This document shows positions 1-7,353 of a stretch of 64,000 bases of DNA, one piece after another. Both the position numbers and the translations under genes were made by a program. This DNA comes from Tsuneonella flava (GTDB lineage Bacteria; Pseudomonadota; Alphaproteobacteria; Sphingomonadales; Sphingomonadaceae). The stretch spans positions 1 to 64,000 of the forward strand of contig NZ_PHSO01000005.1 of the NCBI RefSeq assembly GCF_002870965.1, read 5' to 3'. Numbering within the stretch: position 1 is the stretch's first letter; every line of letters starts with the position of its first letter. Below the pieces are notes generated by a model that was given only the letters and a program-made list of their open reading frames with translations, did no database searches and was not told the origin of the DNA.

Positions 1-35
1 CGCACTGCCGATAGCTGGTCAATACTACCGCGCGC
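1..35. repeat. Dispersed intergenic repeat, copy A
   Basis: A stretch beginning CGCACTGCCGATAGCTGG recurs at 3393-3427 in the same orientation with two substitutions over about 33 bases. Both copies are outside genes and bracket the 3.4 kb block of small genes. It may continue upstream of the window. Confidence 0.75.
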
Positions 36-49
36 ATCTCCTCCCCGTC

Positions 50-168
50 GTCATTGCGAGGAACCGCGGGCGACGTGGCAATCCACGGACCGCCGCTTGC
101 GCCATCGCAGCCACCGCGATGGGCAGCACCCTCACGCCTTGGATTGCTTCACTGCGTTCGCAATGACG
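50..168. repeat. Inverted pair of GTCATTGCGAG / GCAATCCA repeats
   Basis: The left arm (50-85) begins GTCATTGCGAG and ends GCAATCCA. The right arm (140-168) is the same element inverted, TGGATTGC then CGCAATGAC. This resembles a short non-coding repeat common in sphingomonad genomes. The open frames over it are products of the repeat and not genes. Confidence 0.7.
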
Positions 169-300
169 AAGGAGAGGGGTAGAGGCGCGCGGGACATAGA
201 GGGCAGTGGCAGACGAGTCGCGCGGCGGTGCGGCAGCCAGCGCCAGCAACCCGCGCAACCCCACTCTCCCCGCATCCCCTCTCCCTCCGGCACACCGTCG

Positions 301-378
301 CCCCGGACCTGATCCGGGGCCCCGCTTTTCTTCCCGCACCGCGTTGGAGGAAGCTGGACCCCGGCTCGGGGGCCGGGG
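301..378. repeat. Two GC-rich palindromic intergenic repeats
   Basis: CCCCGG-N7-CCGGGG at 301-319 and CCCCGG-N8-CCGGGG at 359-378 are two interrupted palindromes of similar design in opposite context. Together with the preceding repeats they fill most of the 507-base gene-free start of the window; no gene is seen in 1-507. Confidence 0.6.
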
Positions 379-507
379 TGACGGGATAGCAGGACCAAAC
401 CACCTCCGCTCGCCGCCGTCACCCCTCACCCTTGCGAAGAGCGTCGCCGCGCGCGCTGTACAGTCGCGGGGATCGCCCTATATGCGTGGCCCGAAGGGGA
501 TTGCGGT

Positions 508-1134
508 ATGGGTATCGTGGACGACATCGTTGCCAGATCGCAGAAGACCGAACACGGTTTCAACGACTTGCAGCTTGCCGCCGATGAAGTGGTGTCATCG
601 CACGATCGCGCGGCGGCCAGCGAAATCGCGCTGGCCCTGCTCGATTCGCAAGTCCATCAGGCGCGGTGTGTCGGCACTTTCATCCTGGGGCAGTTCGCCG
701 CAGCGGACGCCGACGCGCTGCATATCCTGAAAGACCGGGTGAGTCAGGACAGCGACTGGCGGGTTCAGGAAATACTGGCCAAGGCGTTCGACCGGTTCTG
801 CCACGATACCGGATACGAGGCGGCGCTGCCGGTCATCCGCGAATGGCTCTCCGCTACGGCGGCCAATACGCGGCGGGCCGTGACCGAAGGGCTGCGGATA
901 TGGACCGGCCGCCCCTATTTTCGCGACCATCCGGGGGAGGCGATTGCCCTGCTCTCTGCACTGCGCGATGACGAAAGCGAATATGTCCGCAAATCGGTCG
1001 GCAATGCATTGCGCGATATCAGCAAGAAGCATCCCGATATGGTCCGTCGGGAAGTGCGGAGCTGGGATCTGACCACGCGCGGGGTGCAACAGGTGCATAA
1101 ACTGGCGACGCGGATCATTGCCGACCGGCTGTAA
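508..1134 (+). CDS. HEAT-repeat protein, AlkC/AlkD-like
   Basis: A 208-residue all-helical protein with no signal peptide. The stretch RRAVTEGLR (about residues 122-130) followed later by SEYVRKSVGNALRDISKKHP (about 157-176) closely resembles the HEAT repeats of the AlkC/AlkD DNA-alkylation-repair families, which bind alkylated DNA and release 3-methyl or 7-methyl purines. I did not identify a catalytic residue with certainty, so a DNA-glycosylase activity is inference. It stands alone on the plus strand between the repeat-rich spacer and a minus-strand run of small genes. The start is preceded by a purine-rich stretch (AAGGGGATTGCGGT). A generic HEAT scaffold protein is the alternative. Confidence 0.75.
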   Translation: MGIVDDIVARSQKTEHGFNDLQLAADEVVSSHDRAAASEIALALLDSQVHQARCVGTFILGQFAAADADALHILKDRVSQDSDWRVQEILAKAFDRFCHDTGYEAALPVIREWLSATAANTRRAVTEGLRIWTGRPYFRDHPGEAIALLSALRDDESEYVRKSVGNALRDISKKHPDMVRREVRSWDLTTRGVQQVHKLATRIIADRL

Positions 1135-1266
1135 TCCGCCGCGCCCACGCAGCAACGCCTCCAACCAGATCGCCGGGAGCATTGCGTGTCTGTCGCAATG
1201 AGCGGACAGATGCGGGTGCCGTTCCCGCCGATCCAAACCTGTTGTCGGGCCGCTATTTCCAGACCG

Positions 1267-1512
1267 CTATATCCCGTCCGATTGTATCGCCGCATCGAGA
1301 CCGGCCGGATCGATCGTCACCATCCGCGAGCGATGGTGCCCGCGCACATGAATGACAGTCGCCACGCGAACATACACGCTGCGATCGTTACCTTCGTGCA
1401 CCTCTTCATCGGTATCGATATCGTAAGTGCCCGGCGGGAGCTGTTCTGCGATTTCCTTCAGCCGAAAGGGCGCGGCGAAGGTCACCTGCGTTCGGGTGGT
1501 GCGGATGGCCAT
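1267..1512 (-). CDS. Small hypothetical protein
   Basis: An 81-residue protein starting MAIRTTRTQVTF, chosen over an ATG five codons upstream because GGGAG lies 8 bases before it. It has an FxAPFRLKEI stretch and ends in a short charged tail; no signal peptide, membrane segment or known domain is apparent. It is first in apparent order of several short minus-strand genes (1267-2567) of unknown role. I do not recognise the family. That it is a real gene rests on the ribosome site and on codon use that looks coding. Confidence 0.55.
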   Translation of the reverse strand: MAIRTTRTQVTFAAPFRLKEIAEQLPPGTYDIDTDEEVHEGNDRSVYVRVATVIHVRGHHRSRMVTIDPAGLDAAIQSDGI

Positions 1513-1575
1513 ACGGCGTGCTCCCATTCGGCGGACATGCGCGGGGCCGGAAGAACCCGGCCAATATCCCGCGCC

Positions 1576-1707
1576 TTATTTGTTGCGAATGGTTTCCAGC
1601 CCTTTGATCGCACCCGGTTTGAGGCTGGGCTGAGACGCGTTGGTCTTGGGCTTTTCCGCCTTGGGCTTGCGGATTTCGCGGCTGGATCGTCTTTGCTTCT
1701 TCGACAT
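1576..1707 (-). CDS. 43-residue highly basic small protein
   Basis: Reads MSKKQRRSSREIRKP and ends GLETIRNK, 43 residues, with Lys/Arg heavily enriched in the first half and no hydrophobic segment. GGAGAG lies 6 bases before the ATG. I believe short proteins of this composition recur in sphingomonads, but I cannot name a family. The basic N-terminus suggests nucleic-acid or ribosome contact; that is inference only. It sits between two other unknown small genes on the same strand. Confidence 0.6.
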   Translation of the reverse strand: MSKKQRRSSREIRKPKAEKPKTNASQPSLKPGAIKGLETIRNK

Positions 1708-1763
1708 CGTGTCTCTCCGTTGGGCCGTCACTGCGCGAATTGCGGTGCGGCTATGGCTTCAAT

Positions 1764-2234
1764 TCAGTCTGAGCGGAGGTGGCGCTTCGCGTTCGGCGCC
1801 GGATCGCTTTGCGCGTGCGATTGCTGTCGACGATGCTCGGCCAGTGCGAGGGGCAGATCGGTATAGACATAGGGCCCGACGAAAAACTGCCGGATGACAG
1901 CAGTGGCAACCCCATCGGGCAGCGGCACCTGCGGCGGATCGAGCGAGCCGCCTTCGCTTTCCCACGAACCGATCGAATGCGGTTCGGCCGGTGTCGGCAG
2001 ATCGCCGGCATACGTGCCGTAGATAACCGTGTCGGTCGATACGGCCGGCGGAGGGGCGACGATCGTAGTGGCAGATGCGCTGTCCTGCGCGCCCAGCCGC
2101 AATTCCCGCAGCTCCCGGATTCTCTCCGCATAGAGAGCGATCTTTTCGTAGTGGCTGTCGCTCACCCCGGCGCCCGATGTCTGGCTTTTCATTACTTCTG
2201 CCTGATGGGCACGCAGCAGTTCATTGATGTCCAT
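1764..2234 (-). CDS. Hypothetical protein, MDINELL family-like
   Basis: A 156-residue protein beginning MDINELLRAHQAEVMK. The start at 2234 has GAGGA 8 bases upstream; the ATG six bases earlier (2240) would leave only 2 bases. Residues about 30-50 (HYEKIALYAERIRELREL) look like an amphipathic helix or short coiled coil, followed by a Pro/Ser-rich, probably disordered middle and a tail. Sphingomonads carry many short proteins with this type of N-terminus, of unknown function. No membrane segment or signal peptide is visible. Confidence 0.65.
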   Translation of the reverse strand: MDINELLRAHQAEVMKSQTSGAGVSDSHYEKIALYAERIRELRELRLGAQDSASATTIVAPPPAVSTDTVIYGTYAGDLPTPAEPHSIGSWESEGGSLDPPQVPLPDGVATAVIRQFFVGPYVYTDLPLALAEHRRQQSHAQSDPAPNAKRHLRSD

Positions 2235-2321
2235 GATCATGGTCCTCGCATGGCGGGGCGGGAAAGCGATAAGGGCGAAGGCCGGGGACACTGGCTGGAA
2301 TGCCCCCGGCTTCGCTGCCTT

Positions 2322-2567
2322 TTAGCCCTGCTGGTTTTCGGCCTGCGCCCGCTTGCCATTTTCAGCCTGCAGACTGGTCGCACGGGCCTTGCCGCCGCCG
2401 GAAACCTGGCTGGTGGCATATCCGTAACGCTGGCCAGACTTTGGTTCGGCCGCTTCCTGCTGAAGATCGGCCTTCACGAAGGGGAGTGCATCGCCACCCT
2501 TTTCAGGGGCAATCATGCCTTCGCCCTTGGCGGAGTCATAGCTCTTGATGGTGCCAAAATGGGTCAT
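2322..2567 (-). CDS. Divergent cold-shock-domain protein
   Basis: 81 residues. The N-terminus MTHFGTIKSYDSAKGEGMI aligns with the first strands of a cold-shock domain (typical KGTVKWFNxxKGFGFI), but the aromatic RNP1 residues are changed: Ser-Tyr replaces Trp-Phe and Gly-Met-Ile replaces Gly-Phe-Ile. The second RNP motif (VFVHxS) is also replaced, by ALPFVKADL. RNA or DNA binding as in CspA is therefore uncertain. GAAGGA lies 7 bases before the start. The last 25 residues are Gln/Ala/Lys-rich and probably disordered. A canonical double cold-shock protein is encoded at 14061-14831. Confidence 0.75.
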   Translation of the reverse strand: MTHFGTIKSYDSAKGEGMIAPEKGGDALPFVKADLQQEAAEPKSGQRYGYATSQVSGGGKARATSLQAENGKRAQAENQQG

Positions 2568-2801
2568 ATCCGTATCCTTCTATCTCGCGCAGACGATCAT
2601 CAGCGACCGCTTGTGCGCGGGCTAAGAGGCGAAAAAGAAAGAAGAGAGGGGGACTTGGCCCTCTGGACCGTCGATCACGACTGGCAGCTGATCCCAATGT
2701 GGTGCGTCGGCAGCAACTAAACAAGGTGCGCGGTCGCTATGTGCAGAACGGGCATCGGTGTTCAGTGGCGCGTGGCACCTGCCGATGCAGCTCCCTCCCC
2801 C

Positions 2802-3221
2802 TCAGGCGCGGGTGACCAGTGCGGTGCTGGCGATTTCGATCACCGGCACTTCCCACGGGTGCGCCGCGACGATTGCATCGATCGCCGCCGATACCGCCCC
2901 CTCTACTGCGTCGGCGGGGATATAGACTGTCAGGATCGCAGTGGGGGACACTGTATTGGCCCCGGCATCACCCAGCGCGGGCCGCGCCGCTGCGCCGGGG
3001 GTGAACAGTTCCCAGCCCGCCCCCAGCTCGATAACCGATTGATACAGCCCAAAATCGCCCAGCGGATTGTCCCCGCGCACCACCGCGATAACTCGCGCCA
3101 GCGCGCAATCGGGGTGAATCTCCTCCACTTGCCCGCGCATCAGCAGGGCCAGTGTATCGTCATCGAGCGGGCAGTGGATTTTCAGCGCGGTTACCGCGCG
3201 CGTGGCGTGATGGGCAGGCAT
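2802..3221 (-). CDS. PII/CutA-like fold protein (YqfO / NIF3 C-domain type)
   Basis: 139 residues from the start MPAHHATRAV; the longer open frame upstream lies in repeat sequence. The C-terminal part, ILTVYIPADAVEGAVSAAID then AAHPWEVPVIEI, matches the ferredoxin-like domain inserted in NIF3/YqfO proteins, where HPYEEPxxDI is the usual motif. Here that domain seems to stand alone and has two halves of similar length, without NIF3 metal-binding histidines. Function is not known. It may bind a small ligand or metal as PII and CutA relatives do; that is inference. Confidence 0.5.
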   Translation of the reverse strand: MPAHHATRAVTALKIHCPLDDDTLALLMRGQVEEIHPDCALARVIAVVRGDNPLGDFGLYQSVIELGAGWELFTPGAAARPALGDAGANTVSPTAILTVYIPADAVEGAVSAAIDAIVAAHPWEVPVIEIASTALVTRA

Positions 3222-3392
3222 AGCGCCTGTTATCACGCCCCCTGCCCGATGGCGATCAGTTGCGTGAGTCCTGGCCATGCGCCGCCCCCCTCGCCGCGGC
3301 CACAACTGCCGCGATGGAGGGGCGTCGGGTGGAAGCTTGGTTCACACGAAGGCACGAAGGCACGGAGTGGGGTTTGGTTCGGGGATAAGGGC

Positions 3393-3427
3393 CGCACTGC
3401 CGATAGCTGGTCAATGCTATCGCGCCG
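3393..3427. repeat. Dispersed intergenic repeat, copy B
   Basis: Second copy of the element at 1-35, same orientation. It follows a short CACGAAGG tandem (about 3345-3362) of a kind common between genes in this group. The gene-free stretch 3222-3435 holds only these repeats. Confidence 0.75.
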
Positions 3428-3435
3428 CCGCCCTC

Positions 3436-4077
3436 TCAGCCCCCGGCATTTACCGTGGTGGCCGCCGCGCATGGGTCGGACTTGTCCGAACTGCTGCCGG
3501 AAAGCGTCGTCAGCACCAGCACGCCGCCCACCAGCAGCACAACAAACGCCGTCGTCACCAACCCGAGATACTTGTCGATCACCCGCTTGATCGGGGCGCC
3601 GAACACGCGGAACAGCACGCCCACTGTCACGAAAATCAGTGCACGGGCGAACAGGCTCGACAGCACGAAGCTGACCAGGTTCATGCCGACGAAACCGGCA
3701 GTGATCGTCAGCAGTTTGAACGGCACCGGGGTCGCGCCTGCGATCAGGATCGCTTCGAAATCGTATTTCCGCAGATGGCATGCGGCGACGGGGAAACTGT
3801 CTGTCAGGCCGAGCGCGCCGATCAGGCGGACGCCGACGGTATCGTACAGCCCCCAGCCGATGGCATAGCCGAGCAGCGCCCCGGCGACCGAGGCCAGCGT
3901 CGCCACCAGCGCGAAACGGATCGCCTTTTTCGGTTCGGCCAGACACATCAGGCCGAGCAGAGGGTGCGGCGGGATCGGGAAGAAGCTCGCTTCGACGAAG
4001 CAGAAGAACGCCAGCCACCACACGGCATGGCGATGCGCCGCCTTGTCCATCGTCCAGTCGTAAAGCTTACGCAGCAT
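3436..4077 (-). CDS. DedA/YqaA-family inner-membrane protein
   Basis: 213 residues starting MLRKLYDWTM, with GGTGGA 6 bases upstream of the ATG. It has about four to five hydrophobic segments. The pattern FFPIPPHPLLGLM (about residues 33-45), a Gly-rich segment LGYAIGWGLYD and a later GATPVPFKLLTITAG (about 115-129) are the conserved features of the VTT/SNARE-associated family, specifically the short YqaA branch. DedA relatives support membrane lipid scrambling and proton-motive-force maintenance; the substrate of YqaA proteins is not settled. The C-terminus is a short polar tail. It is monocistronic and faces away from the GTA remnant. Confidence 0.85.
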   Translation of the reverse strand: MLRKLYDWTMDKAAHRHAVWWLAFFCFVEASFFPIPPHPLLGLMCLAEPKKAIRFALVATLASVAGALLGYAIGWGLYDTVGVRLIGALGLTDSFPVAACHLRKYDFEAILIAGATPVPFKLLTITAGFVGMNLVSFVLSSLFARALIFVTVGVLFRVFGAPIKRVIDKYLGLVTTAFVVLLVGGVLVLTTLSGSSSDKSDPCAAATTVNAGG

Positions 4078-4176
4078 CGCCGTTCCACCCTGCATCCCAA
4101 GTGCGTCGCAGGCGTTTAGGCGAGCGCGGCGGGTGGCACAATCGCTCTCGCAAACTAACCTATTTGGTTTTTTCTA

Positions 4177-4205
4177 TTGACATCGTCACGCTGTTTCGGT
4201 ACATA
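4177..4205 (+). promoter_or_regulatory. Sigma-70-type promoter, TTGACA-N17-TACATA
   Basis: TTGACA at 4177-4182, exactly 17 bases, then TACATA at 4200-4205. This is unusually close to consensus for this window. It points toward the GTA-remnant small terminase gene at 4330, with a leader of roughly 120 bases containing a strong hairpin. Confidence 0.6.
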
Positions 4206-4232
4206 AGTCGAACATCGCGATATTCCGATTCG

Positions 4233-4267
4233 AACGGGCGGCCCTGCACACGCAGCGGCCGCCCGTT
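4233..4267 (+). terminator. Strong leader hairpin (attenuator or terminator-like)
   Basis: AACGGGCGGCC (4233-4243) pairs perfectly with GGCCGCCCGTT (4257-4267), an 11-bp stem with a 13-base loop. It follows TGCG and not a run of T, so it is a weak intrinsic terminator on paper. It lies between the promoter at 4177 and the gene at 4330, so it could limit read-through into the GTA remnant. Confidence 0.45.
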
Positions 4268-4329
4268 TGCGTTGGCCCTCGCCAGATCGCGCCCCGTCAG
4301 CGGGGCCGCACCACACGGGAGCATGTCCA

Positions 4330-5079
4330 ATGACCGCCAGCCAGATCGATCCGCCAGCCTATCACCGGACCCGGCAACAGTGGGAACAACCGTTCCTGCA
4401 ATCGCTCGCCCGCCTGAAATTCATCACCCGCGCGGCAGAGAAAACGGGGATTGCCGCCGCCACGGTCCATGCCCGCAAGCGGCGCGATCCCGATTTCGCG
4501 CGGGCGATAAAGCGCGCGGTGGCGCAGGCCGCGCCGCCAATGCCCGGCGTATGCGAAGTGGCCAGCCGCCAGCGGCCCCGCCACACTGCCACCACCCGCC
4601 GCGTCGCGCCCCTCGCTCCGCAACCGGGCCGCAAGTGGCGCGACCGGTTTATCCAGCGGCTGGGCGAAACATCCAACGTCGCGGCCAGTGCAGCCCACGC
4701 GCATATCTCCACCCGCGAAGTCTATGCCCTGCGGCGCAGCGACCCGACCTTTGCCGCCGCGTGGCAGTCTGCGCTCTACGAAGGGTATCTCAATCTGGAG
4801 ATGGAGGTACTGGGCCACCTGCGCGACCCGGCGCCGGAGCGGAAGCTGGACGTGGCCAGCGCGCTGCGTCTGCTTTCCGCGCACAGGGAAACCGTGGCGA
4901 AAGAGCGCGCCGTTCGCACGCATATGAGCAAGGCGGAACTGCGCGAATCGCTTGCCCGCAAGGTCGATGCGCTGCGCCGCAAGATCGAGGCCGAACGCGC
5001 CACCGATGCCGAGCTGGATCGGGCGGCAGACCGCGCCTCTGACAAGAACACTTCGGGAAAGGAACCCCGCGATGCATGA
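4330..5079 (+). CDS. GTA/phage small-terminase-like protein with two HTH repeats
   Basis: 249 residues starting MTASQIDPPAYH. It holds two copies of one helix-turn-helix unit: FLQSLARLKFITRAAEKTGI...DPDFARAI (about residues 21-60) and FIQRLGETSNVAASAAHAHI...DPTFAAAW (about 108-147). Units of this type are found in small terminase subunits, which recognise DNA and load the large packaging ATPase. The C-terminus (about 185-235) is a charged probable coiled coil. It overlaps the next gene by 8 bases (GATGCATGA), the usual small/large terminase arrangement and translational coupling. In GTA clusters it would correspond to the first gene. It looks intact although its partner is broken. Confidence 0.75.
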   Translation: MTASQIDPPAYHRTRQQWEQPFLQSLARLKFITRAAEKTGIAAATVHARKRRDPDFARAIKRAVAQAAPPMPGVCEVASRQRPRHTATTRRVAPLAPQPGRKWRDRFIQRLGETSNVAASAAHAHISTREVYALRRSDPTFAAAWQSALYEGYLNLEMEVLGHLRDPAPERKLDVASALRLLSAHRETVAKERAVRTHMSKAELRESLARKVDALRRKIEAERATDAELDRAADRASDKNTSGKEPRDA

Positions 5080-5537
5080 ACCCCCGCTGGGTTTCCTCTA
5101 CGATGCCGACCCAAGCAAGACCGAACAATGGATCGGCGCGCTGGCGGACAGGATCACCCGCGACGAACGCGACGAGATGGCGCACGATTTCCGCTATTCC
5201 GCGCACGCCGGGCAAATCGCCCCGCCGGGGGACTGGCGGGTGTGGCTGGTGATGGGCGGGCGCGGGTTCGGCAAGACGCGGGCGGGCGCCGAATGGGTCC
5301 GCTCTGTGGCCGAAAGCGACGGCACGGTGCGGATCGCGCTGGTCGGCGCATCGCTGGGCGAAGCGCGCAGCGTGATGGTGGAAGGGGAAAGCGGGCTGGT
5401 CGCCTGCTCTCCCCCGCATTGCCGCCCTCTGTTCGAACCGTCGCTCCACCGGCTGCGCTGGCCCAACGGGGCGCAGGCGTTCCTCTATTCCGCCGCCGAG
5501 CCGGAAAGCCTGCGCGGCCCGCAACACAGCCACGCAC
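5072..5537 (+). pseudogene. Large terminase (GTA packaging ATPase), truncated 5' fragment
   Basis: Starts MHEPPLGFLYDADP with AAGGAA upstream. Walker A is GRGFGKTRAGAEW (about residues 64-76), the form seen in the GTA/DNA-packaging terminase family. The fragment continues to ESLRGPQHSHA, after which intact relatives have the Walker B segment and then the nuclease domain. Here the homology stops at about 5537. The frame runs on to 5710 but only as an out-of-frame reading of the DUF2793 gene. The protein thus lacks Walker B and the nuclease and cannot package DNA. A deletion fused it to a tail-end gene. Confidence 0.85.
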
Positions 5538-5936
5538 CCCGGCCAGTCGCAGAAAGAGGTTTTCGTCAATCAGGCGCACGCGATGATCGACGCCCTGCTC
5601 CATCCCGCAATTTCCGGCGAAGCAACGTCACCGCCCGCCGATCCGGCTTCCGGCGAAGCGTGGCTTGTCGGCAACGGTGCCACGGGCGACTGGGCGGGTC
5701 ACGTCGGTAAACTGGCCGTTTACCACACGGATCAGTGGCTGTTCTTCGCCCCGCGCGCCGGGATGCAATTGCTCGATACGCGCAGCGGGCAGCAGATCCG
5801 CTACACCGGCGAGTGGGAAAAACCCGCCGCCCCTCCGCTGCCACACGGAGGGGAAGTGATCGATCACGAGGCACGCGATACGTTGCAGATACTTATTGAA
5901 GCGATGAAGTCGGCCGGAATCTTTCCTGCAAACTAG
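5538..5936 (+). pseudogene. DUF2793 (GTA tail-end) gene, 5'-truncated and fused
   Basis: In a different frame from the terminase, the reading PGQSQKEVFVNQAHAMIDAL (5538-5597) continues through GEAWLVGNGATGDWAGH and WLFFAPRAGMQLLD to MKSAGIFPAN. This is the DUF2793 family, encoded at the distal end of sphingomonad GTA/prophage structural clusters. The family normally begins with about ten more residues before the GQxQKE motif; those are missing here. An ATG at 5583 could give a 117-residue product, but no ribosome site is clear and the terminase frame reads across it. It is best treated as a remnant. Nothing else is seen in 5937-6132 apart from the leader of the next gene. Confidence 0.8.
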
Positions 5937-6132
5937 CGGGAACTATTTGCAGATACGCCCGTTCGGGCTGCACATGGAGGGCAACAATCCTGTCTTTCTT
6001 CGATTATTGGGCACATGACCGATGCGTTCTTGCAACACTTGGTTTTTAATGCCTGCTTGCTCTCTCGCAAGCTAGGAGATAGGGGTTGGGTTCTTCGGTG
6101 GCTCAATATTCGCTGAAAAGGGGAATTGCATA

Positions 6133-7260
6133 ATGCGGAAACTCGTCATCGGTATGGCGATGGCCTCTACGGCCCTTGCTGTGCCTGCACTTGCACGAGA
6201 TAATTCGTGGTACGTCGAAGTCGACGGCGGCCCGATGCTCGTGGAAGATATCGACTTCAACATCAACGGCACGTCGAACGCTGCCAGCGCCAACTTCGAC
6301 GCTGGTTACGACTTCGGCGGCGTGGTTGGCTACGACTTCGGCGGCATCCGCCTCGAAGCCGAAGGCAGCTACCGCAACTCGAACGTTTCCGACATGACCG
6401 TCGGCAACCTCGGCGTTGCTTCGGGCACGAACACCACCATTTCGGGCGTCACCACGCCTGCTAATGGCAGTGCCAACGTTCTCAGCTTCATGGTCAACGC
6501 TCTGGCTGACTTTGGTGACGACGATGGCCTGCAGGGCTTCGTCGGTGCCGGTGCCGGTGTCGCTCGTACTTCGTTCGACAACATCACCGTCAACAGCGCC
6601 GGACCGGGCTTCCTGGACGATTCCGACACCGGTCTCGCATGGCAGGTTCTGGCGGGTGTTCGCGCTCCGCTGACCGACCACTGGGATGTCGGCCTGAAGT
6701 ATCGTTACTTCCAGACTCAGGGCACCGACACGGTCGACACTCTGGGCCGCGACGTTTACGCCAAGTGGCGTTCGCACTCGCTGCTCGGCACGCTGACCTA
6801 CAACTTCGGTGGCAAGGAAGAAGTGGCTCCGCCGCCTCCGCCGCCCCCGCCGCCGCCGCCGCCTCCGCCGCCCCCTCCGCCTCCGCCGCCGCCTCCGCCG
6901 GCTCCGGTGTGCAACAAGGGCCCGTACATCGTGTTCTTCGAATGGGATAAGTCGAACATCACTCCGGAAGCTGCGTCGATCCTCGACAACGCCGTGTCGG
7001 CATACGCCAACTGCGGTAGTGCTTCTGTGATGCTGGCCGGTTACACCGACCGTTCGGGTACTGTGAAGTACAACCTCGGCCTCGCGGCACGTCGTAACGC
7101 TTCGGTTCGTTCGTACCTCTCGGGTCACGGCATTCCGGACGGTATGATCTCGAGCGAAGCCTTCGGTGAAGCGAACCCGCGTGTTCCGACCGCCGACGGT
7201 GTCCGCGAACTCCAGAACCGTCGTGTGGAAATCACCTACGGTCCGGGTTCGGGCATGTAA
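6133..7260 (+). CDS. OmpA-family outer-membrane protein with 24-proline linker
   Basis: 375 residues. Signal peptide MRKLVIGMAMASTALAVPALA, then a beta-barrel domain to about residue 228 with alternating Gly/aromatic strands ending in LLGTLTYNFGG. Residues 233-256 are 24 consecutive prolines, and the C-terminal OmpA domain (about 261-370) carries the peptidoglycan-contact pattern AGYTDRSGTxxYNLGLAxRRNxSVRSYL and NRRVEI. It anchors the outer membrane to the wall. Codon use is strongly biased and the gene has its own terminator, which suggests high expression. It starts after GGGG at a short distance. Such a long run of prolines should need EF-P for translation. Confidence 0.95.
   Translation: MRKLVIGMAMASTALAVPALARDNSWYVEVDGGPMLVEDIDFNINGTSNAASANFDAGYDFGGVVGYDFGGIRLEAEGSYRNSNVSDMTVGNLGVASGTNTTISGVTTPANGSANVLSFMVNALADFGDDDGLQGFVGAGAGVARTSFDNITVNSAGPGFLDDSDTGLAWQVLAGVRAPLTDHWDVGLKYRYFQTQGTDTVDTLGRDVYAKWRSHSLLGTLTYNFGGKEEVAPPPPPPPPPPPPPPPPPPPPPPPPAPVCNKGPYIVFFEWDKSNITPEAASILDNAVSAYANCGSASVMLAGYTDRSGTVKYNLGLAARRNASVRSYLSGHGIPDGMISSEAFGEANPRVPTADGVRELQNRRVEITYGPGSGM
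6829..6900 (+). repeat. 72-base proline-codon tract in ompA
   Basis: Twenty-four in-frame proline codons, mostly CCG mixed with CCT and CCC. The codon mixture makes it an imperfect trinucleotide repeat, so slippage should be lower than in a pure repeat. Confidence 0.9.
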
Positions 7261-7286
7261 TCTTCGGCATCAGCCGAATTTTCGAG

Positions 7287-7314
7287 AGGGGCCGGAGCAA
7301 TCCGGCCCCTTTTT
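7287..7314 (+). terminator. Intrinsic terminator of ompA
   Basis: AGGGGCCGG (7287-7295) and CCGGCCCCT (7302-7310) form a 9-bp stem with a 6-base loop followed by TTTT, 27 bases after the ompA stop. Confidence 0.9.
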
Positions 7315-7353
7315 CGTTGTGGTCATGGGCTTTCTAATTTTCGGAGGGAATTC

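Noticed and set aside
25-429. Several open frames over the first 430 bases
   Set aside because: They run over palindromic intergenic repeats and have no homologous features.
4222-4240. TTCGAAC tRNA-like T-loop
   Set aside because: No cloverleaf or acceptor stem is present around it.
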